Source: Actinomadura flavalba DSM 45200 (GTDB lineage Bacteria; Actinomycetota; Actinomycetes; Streptosporangiales; Streptosporangiaceae). Taken from it: 64,000 nt of DNA. The stretch's first letter is position 1. Each line of letters starts with the position of its first letter. The stretch is from contig NZ_KB894093.1 in the NCBI RefSeq assembly GCF_000374305.1, forward strand, positions 1,240,001 through 1,304,000, read 5' to 3'. The position numbers and the translations under genes are program-made. Under the pieces are notes generated by a model, which did not search any database, was not told the origin of the DNA, and saw only the letters and a list, made by a program, of their open reading frames with translations. Positions 63,751 to 64,000 of this stretch are shown here, one piece after another.

Positions 63751-64000
63751 GTGGCGAAGCTGACGCTGCCGCAACTGGAACGCCATCTGTTCGGGGCGGC
63801 GGACATCCTGCGGGGTGCCATGGACGCTGCCGAGTACAAGGACTACCTGTTCGGCATGCTGTTCCTAAAGAGGGCTAGCGACCAGTACGACTTCACTCGC
63901 AAACTGATCAAGGCGGAGCACCTCGCGAACGGCGTCGGCGAGGAACAGGCTGAGCTCACGTCCCGGAGCAAGTCACAGCACCTGCGACACGGCGGAGGGT
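63751..64000 (+). CDS. hsdM: Second HsdM-type methyltransferase, N-terminal part, cut by the right edge
   Basis: Eighty-three codons from GTG at 63751, in open frame to the end: [20 protein letters not shown], then [20 protein letters not shown], then [20 protein letters not shown]. This is the HsdM_N domain (L-x-x-x-L-W-x-A-A-D-x-L-R-G-x-x-D-x-x-x-Y-K). It differs from the first HsdM and is transcribed away from it, so it is the start of another type I restriction-modification locus beyond the window. GAGGGAAGGG lies upstream. Confidence 0.88.
   Translation, partial: MAKLTLPQLERHLFGAADILRGAMDAAEYKDYLFGMLFLKRASDQYDFTRKLIKAEHLANGVGEEQAELTSRSKSQHLRHGGG

Overview
This 64-kb window is very GC-rich DNA from the chromosome of a filamentous or mycelial actinomycete. 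GTG starts are common, there is a WhiB regulator, and two gene-order blocks match Mycobacterium tuberculosis. The presence of a teichoic-acid-type polymerase and the general gene style suggest Streptosporangiales (for example the Actinomadura group), but the genus is only a guess.

Layout. (1) 0-31 kb is an expanded version of the M. tuberculosis Rv3667-Rv3683 block: acetyl-CoA synthetase, holin-like membrane protein, epoxide hydrolase (EphE-like), MarP-type acid-resistance protease, CoA-type Nudix hydrolase, endonuclease III, Crp, metallo-beta-lactamase-fold hydrolase, Nudix, RidA, DUF4177, two ArsA/GET3-like ATPases, WhiB4-like regulator, PonA2-like penicillin-binding protein and a metallophosphoesterase. 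Inserted into it are a secreted protein, a giant GT2/CDP-glycerol glycerophosphotransferase, a single-polypeptide assimilatory nitrate reductase fused to its flavoprotein reductase, an orphan Imm5-like immunity protein and a slipin. (2) At 32.4 kb a tRNA-Pro with a strong terminator begins an accessory segment: a four-gene, overlapping ABC exporter operon (MacB/FtsX permease, ATPase, membrane-fusion protein with a peptidoglycan-binding domain, anchored extracytoplasmic protein) preceded by a small six-cysteine secreted protein of the I36-inhibitor type. (3) 38-49 kb holds miscellaneous metabolism and regulators: F420/luciferase-like oxidoreductase, a DUF574 methyltransferase cut by an amber codon, ferritin-like protein, PLP-dependent lyase divergent from a LysR regulator, FAD monooxygenase, MerR regulator, SGNH lipase, beta-lactamase-fold protein, S9 peptidase and TetR regulator. 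(4) 49.4-55.3 kb is the conserved actinobacterial block ask, DUF5063, recR, ybaB, dnaX and SRP RNA, but asd is not next to ask. (5) After a DUF952 gene and tRNA-Ser, 55.9-64 kb is a defence island: hsdR, hsdM, rloB and rloA in one overlapping minus-strand operon, and a second, divergent hsdM that runs off the right edge.

The most unusual content is the defence island. Its HsdR keeps all helicase motifs but lacks the E-x-K pair of the nuclease, its HsdM has NPEF in place of NPPF and a long C-terminal extension, no hsdS is present in the window, and the genes are co-transcribed with an RloA/RloB ATPase-TOPRIM pair. Other points of note are leaderless-type starts in front of many genes, a 60-bp tandem repeat between two converging genes, a Fic-like protein without the catalytic histidine, and two Crp-like sites in front of crp.
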